From Flavobacterium sp. UBA2787 (lineage in GTDB: Bacteria > Bacteroidota > Bacteroidia > Flavobacteriales > Flavobacteriaceae), in NCBI GenBank assembly GCA_002352205.1, contig DEHZ01000016.1, positions 62,001 to 126,000 of the forward strand: a DNA stretch of 64,000 bases, read 5' to 3'. Position 1 is the first letter of the stretch. The number at the start of each line of letters is the position of its first letter. Positions 53,372-62,376 of the stretch are shown here, piece after piece. The notes beneath the pieces were generated by a model, which saw only the letters and a list, made by a program, of their open reading frames with translations, had not been told where the DNA came from and made no database searches. A program made the position numbers and the translations under genes.

Positions 53372-54094
53372 TTATTGAAATTGTAATTGTAATTCAATTG
53401 CTTTTGGAAACAAAATATTATTTTCCAGATGAATATGTTTGTGTAAATCTTGTTCAAACTCTTTTAGCATTTGATAGGTAACTTTGTAGGTAGAACAAGC
53501 ATCTTCGGGTGGTGTAAATCCATCTGTGAGAGTGGCAATCTTATCAAATCGTTCACCTTCAATTGAATGTTCATCTTTCATCATCGCAATTGGATTTTCA
53601 ACTGTGCCAAAATGTGGTTCTTGAATGGGTTGATTATCTTTTTGTGCTTTTACCATTTTTTGGATGAACGGGAAAAGGATTAATTCTTCTTTTTTCATGT
53701 GTTGAGCTAAATCTCCCGCACTCATTTTGAACAAAGAATTGATTTCAAAAAGTTCCGGATGTCGTTCGCCATGTACTTTGCATAATTTGTCTAAAAACTG
53801 AAGCAATACTACTGATTTTTCTTCAACATACGAATGGTGTTTCTCTATGATATAATCGATTAGTAATGTGGGTGACCATGATTTAAAGTCAATTGCATTA
53901 TCGTTTTTTGATTCTAAAACAGAGTTAATTTCATTCTCTAAATCAGCCGGATTAATATTTTTTTTGATGCAAACTTCTTCTAAAGTTCGATTGCCTTTGC
54001 AACAAAAATCTATACCATATTTAGAAAATAAAGCTGCCGTTCTAAAGTCGTTGGCAACATATTCACCAACTGTTAATTGTTCTACTGTATTCAT
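53372..54094 (-). CDS. ric: Iron-sulfur cluster repair di-iron protein
   Basis: RIC/ScdA/YtfE protein that restores iron-sulfur clusters after NO or peroxide damage. The 240 residues have the N-terminal DUF542 domain with FSKYGIDFCCKGNRTLEEVC (residues 24-43) and a hemerythrin-like domain whose His/Glu ligands are in IIEKHHSYV, VHGERHPEL, HMKKEE, MKDEHSIEGE and LHKHIHLENNILFP. It has its own Crp/Fnr-type promoter (54122-54166), in line with induction by NO or low oxygen. Confidence 0.95.
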   Translation of the reverse strand: MNTVEQLTVGEYVANDFRTAALFSKYGIDFCCKGNRTLEEVCIKKNINPADLENEINSVLESKNDNAIDFKSWSPTLLIDYIIEKHHSYVEEKSVVLLQFLDKLCKVHGERHPELFEINSLFKMSAGDLAQHMKKEELILFPFIQKMVKAQKDNQPIQEPHFGTVENPIAMMKDEHSIEGERFDKIATLTDGFTPPEDACSTYKVTYQMLKEFEQDLHKHIHLENNILFPKAIELQLQFQ

Positions 54095-54121
54095 TGGAAG
54101 TTATTTTTTTAAATTATTCAT

Positions 54122-54166
54122 CAAAGATAAAAGCTTTACAACCGTCTGTTTATGATTCAAATCATA
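54122..54166 (-). promoter_or_regulatory. Crp/Fnr-type site and -7 box of ric
   Basis: TATGATTCAAATCATA (54151-54166) with seven-base perfect arms. On the minus strand its centre is 29.5 bp from TATCTTTG (54122-54129), a perfect -7 box. The ric ATG is at 54094. Confidence 0.75.
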
Positions 54167-54191
54167 GTAAGCTTATTTAACTGAATTTTAA

Positions 54192-54563
54192 TTACTGAAT
54201 GGTTTTATACATAATAACATCCGAAATATTCTTGGCTCTCATTTTTATTTCTTCGGCTTTTTTACCTTCAAAAAGTTCGTTTACCGTTTGTCTGAAAATT
54301 TCATTCCAATGATTAAAATGAGCATGCGAAAGCGGGCATTTGTTATGCAGTTCTTTGTGTTTTTGCATCGGATTTCCGTCGAAGTTTCCGGTAAAAAACA
54401 ATACGTTTTCCCAGAAATCATACATCTTTGGCAAATGATTTTCCCAATTAATTTGAGCAATTTCAGTAAACAAGAAACCAATAACTTGATCTGTTTTTAT
54501 TTTTTCATAAAATGCATTCACCAACAGGATAATGTCATTTCGGTTGTGTATATCTTTTTTCAT
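54192..54563 (-). CDS. Group III truncated hemoglobin
   Basis: A 123-residue 2-on-2 globin: FYEKIKTDQVIGFLFTEIA in helices B/C-E, WENHLPKMYDFWENVLF, and the proximal histidine region CPLSHAHFNHWNEIFRQTV. Group III globins in bacteria are linked to NO or peroxynitrite chemistry. It follows nosY by 19 bp and is probably the last gene of the nos operon. Confidence 0.93.
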   Translation of the reverse strand: MKKDIHNRNDIILLVNAFYEKIKTDQVIGFLFTEIAQINWENHLPKMYDFWENVLFFTGNFDGNPMQKHKELHNKCPLSHAHFNHWNEIFRQTVNELFEGKKAEEIKMRAKNISDVIMYKTIQ

Positions 54564-54582
54564 CGCAGTTCAAATTAGGTTA

Positions 54583-55350
54583 TTACAAATCTTTTCGGAT
54601 GAATTTTCGCAATGAGCAATAAAACGGAATTACCACCCAAAGTACCAACAAGCCGAAGGAAGCAAAAAGTCCGACCGTTGTTCCGAAAAAATCTTTAAAA
54701 ATAGCACCGGTATAACCCATCATAGCCGATATATCTAAATGCAGTAATATTTGGATTCGGGCTAAATCTATCGGACTTAATGCTGTGACAGCTACCATTG
54801 CTTTTTCAATAGGATATTCGGACAATTGAAACAACAAAAACAATACTAATCCATCAAAAAGTAACGCAAAATACAACCAAGTTAATATGGCAAATCCAAT
54901 TCCTTTTGCTTTATCGCGAGTTAGAATAGAACATAAAAAGGCTAACGCAATAAACACTACGGAAATCAAACATCCAATTAAAATCATCATCAACCCAACA
55001 GCATTCGATGCATTGATTAACAACGGAATTCCGGCTCCAATAAAAAATGCCAAAACCATCGAAGCACTCAAACCAAAAAATAAACTTTGCCAGATTTTGT
55101 TTCGTTTGATGGGCTGACTCAATAGTAATTCGATAAATTCGGAACTGTTGTATAGATAAATTGTTGTGAACAAAATAGACACTAACGGAACCGTAAACAA
55201 AATAACATTTAAAATGGTTAACAGTCCTTTGGCACTATTGTCTTCTAAACCAAAAGCACTCCAAGACAACAGACTTAAAACAATGGTATAGACTAAAACA
55301 ATTTTGTTTTTTAAGATATCGGTTAATATAATTTTGATGATTCTGTTCAT
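54583..55350 (-). CDS. nosY: NosY ABC permease
   Basis: Six-helix permease of the NosFY transporter that supports assembly of the CuZ site of nitrous oxide reductase, probably by exporting a sulfur species. The 255 residues show ABC-2-type features (FIELLLSQPIKRNKIWQSLFFGL). The start overlaps the nosF stop by 4 bp. Confidence 0.92.
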   Translation of the reverse strand: MNRIIKIILTDILKNKIVLVYTIVLSLLSWSAFGLEDNSAKGLLTILNVILFTVPLVSILFTTIYLYNSSEFIELLLSQPIKRNKIWQSLFFGLSASMVLAFFIGAGIPLLINASNAVGLMMILIGCLISVVFIALAFLCSILTRDKAKGIGFAILTWLYFALLFDGLVLFLLFQLSEYPIEKAMVAVTALSPIDLARIQILLHLDISAMMGYTGAIFKDFFGTTVGLFASFGLLVLWVVIPFYCSLRKFIRKDL

Positions 55351-56054
55351 TTTTTCTGTTTTAGAATACTCGCAATTGCTTTAGAAATTTTCGTTTCATT
55401 GGTTTCCGTTTTCAAATCGGCTACTTTTTTATGAAAATGAATGTTGCCTTCTTGCATAAAAATAATTTCGGTGACCAAATCGTCTAACTCACTCAACAAA
55501 TGCGAAGTAATTAAAATCAACTTTCCTTTTTCTTTTTCTTTGATAATCTTTTCTTTCAATATTTCAGAAGCCAACGGATCTAAACCTGCCGTTGGTTCGT
55601 CTAAAATCAACACATCAGGATTGAATAAAAAAGCTAACGTAGCACTAACTTTTTGAGTGGTTCCGCCGGAAAGCGTACGCATTTGTTTATCTGCCATTTT
55701 ATCTAACTCGAAACTGTGCCATAATTCTTCGTCCAATTCTTGATTTGAATTTCGAATTGCTTTAATCATTTCAATTACACCACCGATGGTCATTGTGTCC
55801 GGATATCGTCCTATTTGAGGCATGTATCCAATTTTTTCACGGTATAGATATTCTTTAACTATACTTTTTTCATTAAAATCAATAGAGCCGCTGTCTGGTA
55901 AAACCATTCCTAAAATAGTTTTAATCAATGTTGTTTTTCCACAACCGTTTGGACCAATTAAAGCAATACATTCACCTTTTTTACAGGAAAGTGAAACATC
56001 GCTGAGCACGTTTAACTTTCCAAATTTTTTAGTTAAATTTTTAATTTCTATCAT
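55347..56054 (-). CDS. nosF: NosF ABC ATPase
   Basis: ATPase subunit of NosFY. The 235 residues show Walker A GPNGCGKTTLIK, signature LSGGTTQKVSATLAF, Walker B DVLILDEPTAGLD and the H-loop ITSHLL. Start overlaps the nosD stop by 4 bp, so nosD-nosF-nosY are translationally coupled. Confidence 0.95.
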   Translation of the reverse strand: MIEIKNLTKKFGKLNVLSDVSLSCKKGECIALIGPNGCGKTTLIKTILGMVLPDSGSIDFNEKSIVKEYLYREKIGYMPQIGRYPDTMTIGGVIEMIKAIRNSNQELDEELWHSFELDKMADKQMRTLSGGTTQKVSATLAFLFNPDVLILDEPTAGLDPLASEILKEKIIKEKEKGKLILITSHLLSELDDLVTEIIFMQEGNIHFHKKVADLKTETNETKISKAIASILKQKK

Positions 56055-57277
56055 AATTTCAGGGGCTTCATCAGTGGTGCTTTATCTACAAAATTATCGG
56101 GCGTGATGCTGGGTAACACTTTTTCGGATTTGTCTAATAATGTTATCATAAAACTCCGAAAGAGTAACATGGCAGATGGATTTTTTTCTACTAAAACTGC
56201 AAATAAACTTAACGGATGATAAGGAATATCGCCTAAACCATCTTTGTTAATATCATAGCCTTCATATTTGTCCCAGTAGTTATTGTTAAACGTGTTTAAG
56301 ACCAAACTTCCATTGGTTCCCATGTCGAAAGTATTGCCTTGAAAATTATTGTTTACAATTTCATTATCCATGCAACTGGCTTGAATTTTCATGGCCCAAC
56401 CGTTGCTTTGGAAGACATTCTTTTCAATTTTGATGCGGTTTGTTCCTTCCATGTAAATGCCGGACGTATTATTTTTAAAATGGTTGGAATGAATATAACT
56501 GTCTGAAATCTCTTTTAATAAAAGTCCATAGGAAGAAGCTCCCCAATTTTCATCAAAATAATTATTGATCATCGTTACATTTTTAGAAAACATTACTGCT
56601 ACTCCAGCTCCATTATTTCTGAAAATATTGGTTAGATATGAATCATTAGAAGAGAACATAAAATGCAATCCGTAACGAATATTATTTGTTGCGATGTTTC
56701 GCCAGATTACAGAATCGTAGACAAATTCAAAATAAATTCCGTCGCGATGACCTTTAATTGTGTTACCGATGATTTGCAAATCATTGCTTTTCCATGCGTG
56801 AATACCGTTTCCAATTTGTTGTTCTTCTTTTCCGTAGGCAATAATGATATTGTTTTTAACGACACAATTTCTTCCATTTTGAATATAAATACCAAAGAAA
56901 TTATCATCCAATTGATTTCCTTCTATGAGAACAAATGATTTGTTGTAAACTTTTATTCCACATGGATCTTCTAAAGCTGCAAATCCGGAGTTGATTACTT
57001 TAAATCCTTTAACCACCACACTATCGGCATGAATCGAGAGGACTTCTACTTTTTTCTGCCCGTCTAAAACCGGGAAATCTTTTCCTAGGAAAACAATTTT
57101 TTTATCTATTCGAAGGTTACCTTCTTTGTAAATTCCTTTGTAAACCAACACAGTATCGCCATCATTCGCAGCCTTTAAAGCTTGTTTGATGGTTTTATAC
57201 GGTTTATTGATTCCTACTTCCAGTTTTTGAGCCTGAAGGGAAGTAATACAAACTATTAAAATAAAAAGTAATCGCAT
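56051..57277 (-). CDS. nosD: NosD periplasmic copper-site maturation protein
   Basis: Periplasmic right-handed beta-helix (CASH/PbH1 repeats) of 408 residues with signal peptide LFILIVCITSLQAQ. Repeats run from about residue 60 to 350 (for example NCVVKNNIIIAYG, SYLTNIFRNNGAGVAVM). NosD works with NosFY to give sulfide and copper to NosZ. It starts 12 bp after nosL. Confidence 0.95.
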   Translation of the reverse strand: MRLLFILIVCITSLQAQKLEVGINKPYKTIKQALKAANDGDTVLVYKGIYKEGNLRIDKKIVFLGKDFPVLDGQKKVEVLSIHADSVVVKGFKVINSGFAALEDPCGIKVYNKSFVLIEGNQLDDNFFGIYIQNGRNCVVKNNIIIAYGKEEQQIGNGIHAWKSNDLQIIGNTIKGHRDGIYFEFVYDSVIWRNIATNNIRYGLHFMFSSNDSYLTNIFRNNGAGVAVMFSKNVTMINNYFDENWGASSYGLLLKEISDSYIHSNHFKNNTSGIYMEGTNRIKIEKNVFQSNGWAMKIQASCMDNEIVNNNFQGNTFDMGTNGSLVLNTFNNNYWDKYEGYDINKDGLGDIPYHPLSLFAVLVEKNPSAMLLFRSFMITLLDKSEKVLPSITPDNFVDKAPLMKPLKL

Positions 57278-57289
57278 TAGAAAGTTTAT

Positions 57290-58297
57290 TTATTTTAAAA
57301 TTTCGTTCCAACTAATGGCTTTGGCTTTTAGTTTATCACCAAAATTCTGAGCATCCGAAAAAGTGGTAAAAGCGGCAATATTTCCATGCATCGGACTATT
57401 GATGTCGCCACCACTAATGTAAAAAGCTTTAGTAGCATCAATCAATTGATTATTCTGTGTGTAGTCATGCACGTAGTAACTTTTAACTTTTGTTGATTCA
57501 TTTTCTTCACAGTATTTCACCAAACAGGATATATCATCAAACATAAAATAGCGACCTTTTTGGGTTTGAATTTCTGCACCGAATTTTCCATCGGATACCG
57601 GCATTTTGCAAAATTCGCATGCATCTACATTTAATTTAATTGGTTTTGGCTCATTGCCACTACAAGCTGTTAGAATAAAAATTGGCATTAGTAACAAAGC
57701 AGCTTTTGGTTTCATAAAACGCTTGTACCATTTGTATTCCAATGTCAACACAATAAAAATTAACAAACCGCTACCAATTAACATCCATCCACCAATATCC
57801 GGAACTGAATAAGCTCCAAAATTCAATAATTGTTTGTACCCAATCAATGGCGGTTGATAAGACATTCCGGGTACTTTAATCGCTGCATTGGGATCTAAAT
57901 TGTGTCCGTATTCATAATTCCATCGATAAAAATCGACCCCAGCAAGAATGGTGAAAAGTATAAACGAAATAAATAAAGTCGCTACAAATTTTCTTTTCGC
58001 AATTAAAGCAGATACTAAAGCAAATAGACCGAAAAAACCAATTATGTATGGTAGAATTTTAAACTCTATAAAGTTTTCGGTATGCAAAGTAGCCATGCCA
58101 ATGTAATGGTTTAAACCGTTGATAATTTCTACATCACCTCCAATTTTATTGGCATACAGTTTTAAATTTAAACCTTCCGGGTATTGAGGTGCATCTAAAT
58201 CAATCTGCCACATTGGAAAATAGAGCGAACCCAAAAACAAGCCTGTTACAATCAAAAGTAGCACTTTTGAAAGTAAAGATATTTTTACTGTTTTCAT
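57290..58297 (-). CDS. nosL: NosL fused to a four-helix membrane domain
   Basis: A 335-residue fusion. Residues 1-190 have four membrane helices (about 9-28, 82-100, 104-122, 169-187) around a periplasmic loop. Residues 196-335 are a copper chaperone NosL: it begins with what looks like an internal lipoprotein signal (Met196, lipobox Cys212), then ACEFCKMPVSD (Cys227, Cys230, Met232), DISCLVKYC and SPMHGNIAAF. NosL feeds Cu(I) to NosZ. The first part may replace a separate NosB-like membrane protein; alternatively two genes fused recently. Confidence 0.88.
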   Translation of the reverse strand: MKTVKISLLSKVLLLIVTGLFLGSLYFPMWQIDLDAPQYPEGLNLKLYANKIGGDVEIINGLNHYIGMATLHTENFIEFKILPYIIGFFGLFALVSALIAKRKFVATLFISFILFTILAGVDFYRWNYEYGHNLDPNAAIKVPGMSYQPPLIGYKQLLNFGAYSVPDIGGWMLIGSGLLIFIVLTLEYKWYKRFMKPKAALLLMPIFILTACSGNEPKPIKLNVDACEFCKMPVSDGKFGAEIQTQKGRYFMFDDISCLVKYCEENESTKVKSYYVHDYTQNNQLIDATKAFYISGGDINSPMHGNIAAFTTFSDAQNFGDKLKAKAISWNEILK

Positions 58298-58348
58298 TTT
58301 TTTTGAATTAAGGGAGCATCCTGAAACAGGTGCTCCCCATAATTTTAA

Positions 58349-60325
58349 TTATTTACCAGCCGGAAAATTTGTTCCTAAGCTATAATGAAGAGGAACATTA
58401 GCTCCTTTTGGAGAAACACGAATGTATCCTTGCATTTCTTGGTGTAATGCACTACAGAAATCGGTGCAGTAGAATGGAAATGTTCCCACTCTGTCCGGAA
58501 CCCATTTTAAAGTTGTGGTTTCACCCGGCATGATTAAAAGTTCGCCATTATCGGCACCTTTTACAGCAAATCCGTGGGGCACATCCCAATCTTGTTCTAA
58601 GTTTGTTACGTGGAAATAAACCTCATCACCTAAAAATACACCTTCAATATTATCGGGTGCAAAATGCGAACGCATAGAAGTCATATAAACGTGCACTTTG
58701 TTTCCTTCACGAACCACTTTAGCTTCTTTCTCACCTTTTGTGGCATATGGGTGTTTGTTGTCTTCCAGTTTATAAAATTTCAACTGTCCGTTATTACGAA
58801 TTAAATCGGCCGGTGCGGCTTGAGCATAGTGCGGTTCTCCAATGGTTGGGAAATCTAAAATTAATTGCATTTTATCACCACTAATATCATAAATCTGAGC
58901 ACTTTGACACAATTCTGGTCCGGTAGGCAAATAACGATCTTTTGTGATTTTGTTATAAGCAACTAAATATTTACCAAATGGTTTTTTACTGTCGCCACCG
59001 GGAATACACAAGTGACCTACAGAATAATAAGTTGGAACTCTATCTAACACTTTTAGCGATTTAATGTCCCATTTCACAACTTCTGAAGAAACGAACATGG
59101 TTGTATAAGCATTGCCTTTTCCATCAAATTCGGTGTGTAATGGTCCAAGTCCCGGTTTTTGAACTTCACCATGTAAAACCGATTCGTATTTTAATACCGG
59201 AATTCCGCCATAATCACCTTCGTATGATTTGTCTTTGATGGCTTTTTGTAATTTATCATAACTAAATACCGGAATTAAAGCTGCCAATTTTCCTGAACCA
59301 ATAATGTATTCCCCTGTTGGATCTACGTCACAACCATGAGGAGATTTTGGACAAGGAATCATGTAACAAATGTCTTTTAATTCAGAAGCATCCAAAACTA
59401 AAACTTCTGTTTTAATTTCTGATTTTGCAGTATGTGTATGTTCGTCCCAAGTGTTATGAGCATAACGTACTTTTTGTTTTTTACCTTTTCCTGCTTTCAC
59501 ATATTCTTCTGCTTTTTTCCAGTTGACAGCCATGATAAAATCTTTATCTTTTTGCGAAGCATTTACTTCCAGCAATGTGTTTGCTTGTTCAGTATTATAG
59601 CAAGAAAAGAAAAACCAACCGTGTGATTTGCCTTTACCTGCGTGCGACAAGTCAAAATTTACACCTGGCGTCATAATTTGAAAAGCAATATCCATTTCGC
59701 CTTCTTTACCAACTTTTACAAAACTAATATGACCTTTATAGTTTTCTTTGTAGGTATTAATTGGCACATCACCATTTTCATAATCACCGGGCACACTAAA
59801 ACGAGTTCCGGCAACCACATATTCTGTGTTTTCTGTAATAAAAGGAGAAGAGTGATTTCCACCGCTGTTAGGTAACTCAATAATTTCAGCTGTTTTAAAT
59901 GTTTTTAAATCAATACGAGCAATACGAGGTGTATTGTTGGCATTACCAAAAACCCAACGTCCATCTACTTCTCCATTGGTTTGTGACATTTCTGTGTGAT
60001 GTAAATCATCCCAAGGTACAAATCCGTGTGAAGTGTTCAACATCGGTTTTGTTTCTTCACTATATCCCCATCCTTTTTCCGGATCCACTGAAAAAACAGG
60101 AATTACTCTGAACAATCTTCCGCTTGGAAGTCCGTACACACTTAATTGTCCGCTGAATCCACCGGAAACAAAGTTGTAAAATTCGTCATATTTACCTGGT
60201 GCTACGTATGCTTTTTGAGCTGCATCCCCACTCACTGTATCACTTGTGTTTTTAGGTTTACAAGACCCCATAAATGCTGCAATCAAAACTACTGCAGAAG
60301 TAATTTTTAAAAAATTTGTTTTCAT
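58349..60325 (-). CDS. nosZ: Nitrous oxide reductase, Sec/lipoprotein type (clade II)
   Basis: Reduces N2O to N2 in the periplasm. The 658 residues start with a lipoprotein signal (lipobox Cys22, no twin arginine), which marks clade II. The beta-propeller CuZ domain carries its histidines in DDLHHTEMS, GGNHSS, DLSHAGKGKSHG, SPHGCDVD, LGPLHTEF, GHLCIPGG and GEPHYAQ. The C-terminal CuA cupredoxin has Cys620, Cys624, His628 and Met631 (YCTDFCSALHQEM). It lies 37 bp after the cytochrome c gene and heads the nosLDFY set. Confidence 0.97.
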   Translation of the reverse strand: MKTNFLKITSAVVLIAAFMGSCKPKNTSDTVSGDAAQKAYVAPGKYDEFYNFVSGGFSGQLSVYGLPSGRLFRVIPVFSVDPEKGWGYSEETKPMLNTSHGFVPWDDLHHTEMSQTNGEVDGRWVFGNANNTPRIARIDLKTFKTAEIIELPNSGGNHSSPFITENTEYVVAGTRFSVPGDYENGDVPINTYKENYKGHISFVKVGKEGEMDIAFQIMTPGVNFDLSHAGKGKSHGWFFFSCYNTEQANTLLEVNASQKDKDFIMAVNWKKAEEYVKAGKGKKQKVRYAHNTWDEHTHTAKSEIKTEVLVLDASELKDICYMIPCPKSPHGCDVDPTGEYIIGSGKLAALIPVFSYDKLQKAIKDKSYEGDYGGIPVLKYESVLHGEVQKPGLGPLHTEFDGKGNAYTTMFVSSEVVKWDIKSLKVLDRVPTYYSVGHLCIPGGDSKKPFGKYLVAYNKITKDRYLPTGPELCQSAQIYDISGDKMQLILDFPTIGEPHYAQAAPADLIRNNGQLKFYKLEDNKHPYATKGEKEAKVVREGNKVHVYMTSMRSHFAPDNIEGVFLGDEVYFHVTNLEQDWDVPHGFAVKGADNGELLIMPGETTTLKWVPDRVGTFPFYCTDFCSALHQEMQGYIRVSPKGANVPLHYSLGTNFPAGK

Positions 60326-60362
60326 ATACTTTCGATTTATAATAAAATGTTTATTTCAAAAA

Positions 60363-60836
60363 TTATTTCACACCATCATTTTGACGCATGTATTCCAAAA
60401 TATTTCTAGCATCATCATCGGTTAGAGCTTGATTAGGCATACGAACCAAACACAATTCCAATTGAGCTTGCAATTCTGGATCTTTGTCTATCATTGGATC
60501 AGGATTTGTTGAGAAATTCATAATCCATTCCGGAGTTCTGCGTTCGGTAACACCCTTCCAACCGGGTCCAACTAAACGTTCGTCGGTTAATTTATGGCAA
60601 GACATACATTTTACGCCGGCCACTTTTTCGCCTTCTGAAGCCATTGCTACATCTAAACCGGCTCCCAAGTCTACTGTGGTAAATTTTCCTTCTCCTCTTT
60701 TTGGATCATAAGAAGATGGGTCTGATGAGGTTTCAGTTGAAGAAGCCTTTGTAAAGTCTTCTCCAGCATTGGTTTTTTCTTTTCCACAAGAAACAAATAA
60801 GAGCAAACCAATTGCTAATAAATACATTTTGTTCAT
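60363..60836 (-). CDS. Monoheme cytochrome c lipoprotein
   Basis: A 157-residue lipoprotein (lipobox Cys17) with one c-type heme site CMSCH (residues 77-81) and a downstream methionine ligand candidate in VRMPNQALTDDDARNILEYM. It sits directly upstream of nosZ, so it probably brings electrons to the CuA site. The promoter shares the palindrome at 60891-60906 with the divergent gene. Likely first gene of the nos operon. Confidence 0.93.
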   Translation of the reverse strand: MNKMYLLAIGLLLFVSCGKEKTNAGEDFTKASSTETSSDPSSYDPKRGEGKFTTVDLGAGLDVAMASEGEKVAGVKCMSCHKLTDERLVGPGWKGVTERRTPEWIMNFSTNPDPMIDKDPELQAQLELCLVRMPNQALTDDDARNILEYMRQNDGVK

Positions 60837-60861
60837 ATTAATTTAGGTTAAAATTATGACA

Positions 60862-60936
60862 CAAATTTCCAGCGTAATTATTCGAAAATTTATGATTGCA
60901 ATCATACAAATCATGTTTTTTTAACCCTTATATTTG
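60862..60936. promoter_or_regulatory. Divergent nos promoter with shared Crp/Fnr palindrome
   Basis: Perfect 16-bp palindrome TATGATTGCAATCATA (60891-60906). On the minus strand its centre is 29.5 bp from GAAATTTG (60862-60869), serving cytochrome c and nosZ. On the plus strand it is 30.5 bp from TATATTTG (60929-60936), serving the gene at 60959. One dimer could activate both directions. Confidence 0.78.
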
Positions 60937-60958
60937 CACAATAAATTACTATCTCGTT

Positions 60959-61321
60959 TTGAAATATTTTATAGCCATAGTAACCTTCTTCTTTTTATTC
61001 AGACCTATTTTTCCGGTGATGAATTATGTGGTGAATTATGATTATATTTCTAATGAATTGTGTGAAAACAAGGCAAAACCGGAATTGGAATGTAATGGTA
61101 AATGTCATTTAAAAGCTGAGTTAGCCAATGCATCAGAAGAGAGCACGCCGGCTTCCCATGAATCAAAAAGTAATATAACCTTAGAATTATTATTCTTAGA
61201 AACCATTCCTGAATTTAAATTCAATCGAATTTATGTTGAAAAAAATCAGGTTTCTATTTCTTATTCCAGACTATACTTTCGATTACATAATACCAGCATT
61301 TTTCATCCACCCACTGTTTAA
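60959..61321 (+). CDS. Small secreted/anchored CxxxC protein, TTG start
   Basis: About 120 residues if read from TTG 60959: hydrophobic N-terminal segment (YFIAIVTFFFLFRPIFPV) then CENKAKPELECNGKCHLKAELA, with a CxxxC unit. I recall similar short proteins ahead of metal-related outer-membrane genes in Flavobacteriia. The open frame extends to 60896 but that would start inside the palindrome and before the -7 box at 60929-60936, so it cannot be right. It is likely an operon with the lipoprotein and TonB receptor downstream. Confidence 0.65.
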   Translation: MKYFIAIVTFFFLFRPIFPVMNYVVNYDYISNELCENKAKPELECNGKCHLKAELANASEESTPASHESKSNITLELLFLETIPEFKFNRIYVEKNQVSISYSRLYFRLHNTSIFHPPTV

Positions 61322-61482
61322 TCTTCCTTTTAGTATTTTAAATTTATAAACTGGATTAAATTCTAATCCAACTACACTACTAGTACATTATTTTTACCAT
61401 AAGCCGATAAAATCGGTGAATTCCAACTCATAGCTTTATGGGCTTGTGGTTACTATTTCTATAACTCAAAATTAAATTTACA
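61322..61482. other. Gap with a short hairpin
   Basis: 161 bp without a gene. A short hairpin CCGAT/ATCGG lies near 61403-61415 with no clear T run, so it may be an attenuator or mRNA-processing site rather than a strong terminator. No -7 consensus or Crp/Fnr palindrome is seen. Confidence 0.4.
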
Positions 61483-62322
61483 ATGAAAATTTATAAAATA
61501 TTTTTCCTTTTAGCTCTAGCTTTATTTGTTTCCTGTACTTCTGATGATGACTCAACACCTGTTAACGAATTAGATGGTTTATTAAAAGTCAAAGAATTTA
61601 CCAATGACACTCATGTTGTTGAATTATATACAACATCAGGCATTACTCAACAAGGATACAATGATATCACACTGCGAATCAAAGACAAAACCACTAACAA
61701 CTACATACAAAACGCAACAATAGAGTGGATGCCTGTTATGCACATGACCATGATGAGTCACTCTTGTCCTTTTTCAATGGTTGAAAAAGTAGCAGGAAAA
61801 GAAACGTTATACAACGGCTACATCGTTTTTCAAATGCCACAAAATTCTACTGAATATTGGGATTTAAAGGTTGATTATTCCATAAATGGAACTAATTACA
61901 CTGTAACAGATATAATTGATGTTCCTGCTTCGTCAAAAAGAGTAGTGAATTCATTTATGGGTACAGACAACATAAGGTATATTGTTGCCTTAATTGACCC
62001 AAAAACACCAAGAGTAGCTCTCAATGATATGACGGTAGGGATTTTTAAAATGGAAAACATGATGAGTTTTCCGGTTGTAAACGATCTAAAACTGATGATT
62101 GATCCGAGAATGCCAAGTATGGGAAATCACGGCTCACCTAATAATGTAGATTTAACCCAATCAACTTCTGATGAATTTTATCACGGAAAATTATCATTAA
62201 CCATGACTGGTTATTGGAAAATTAATCTTCAATTGGTTAACGCTTCCAATGATGTTTTAAAAGGAGAAACAGTTACCGAATCAAATGAAGCAAGTAGCAT
62301 TTTCTTTGAAGTAGAATTCTAA
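61483..62322 (+). CDS. Met/His-rich lipoprotein, likely copper-binding
   Basis: A 279-residue lipoprotein (signal FFLLALALFVSCTS, lipobox Cys19) with two Ig-like repeats resembling the YtkA/FixH fold. Each repeat holds a metal-prone stretch: EWMPVMHMTMMSHSCPFSM (first) and KLMIDPRMPSMGNHGSP (second). Methionine- and histidine-rich loops are typical of periplasmic Cu(I) binders. It lies 54 bp before an OprC/NosA-like receptor, which supports copper capture for NosZ. Confidence 0.75.
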   Translation: MKIYKIFFLLALALFVSCTSDDDSTPVNELDGLLKVKEFTNDTHVVELYTTSGITQQGYNDITLRIKDKTTNNYIQNATIEWMPVMHMTMMSHSCPFSMVEKVAGKETLYNGYIVFQMPQNSTEYWDLKVDYSINGTNYTVTDIIDVPASSKRVVNSFMGTDNIRYIVALIDPKTPRVALNDMTVGIFKMENMMSFPVVNDLKLMIDPRMPSMGNHGSPNNVDLTQSTSDEFYHGKLSLTMTGYWKINLQLVNASNDVLKGETVTESNEASSIFFEVEF

Positions 62323-62376
62323 AAACAGTATTAACGGCCAAAGGTTATTTAAACTTTTGGCCTTTTACTATTTATT

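Noticed and set aside
60896-60958. Longer N terminus for the CxxxC protein, starting inside the palindrome
   Set aside because: The -7 box TATATTTG at 60929-60936 lies downstream of that start, so the transcript cannot include it.
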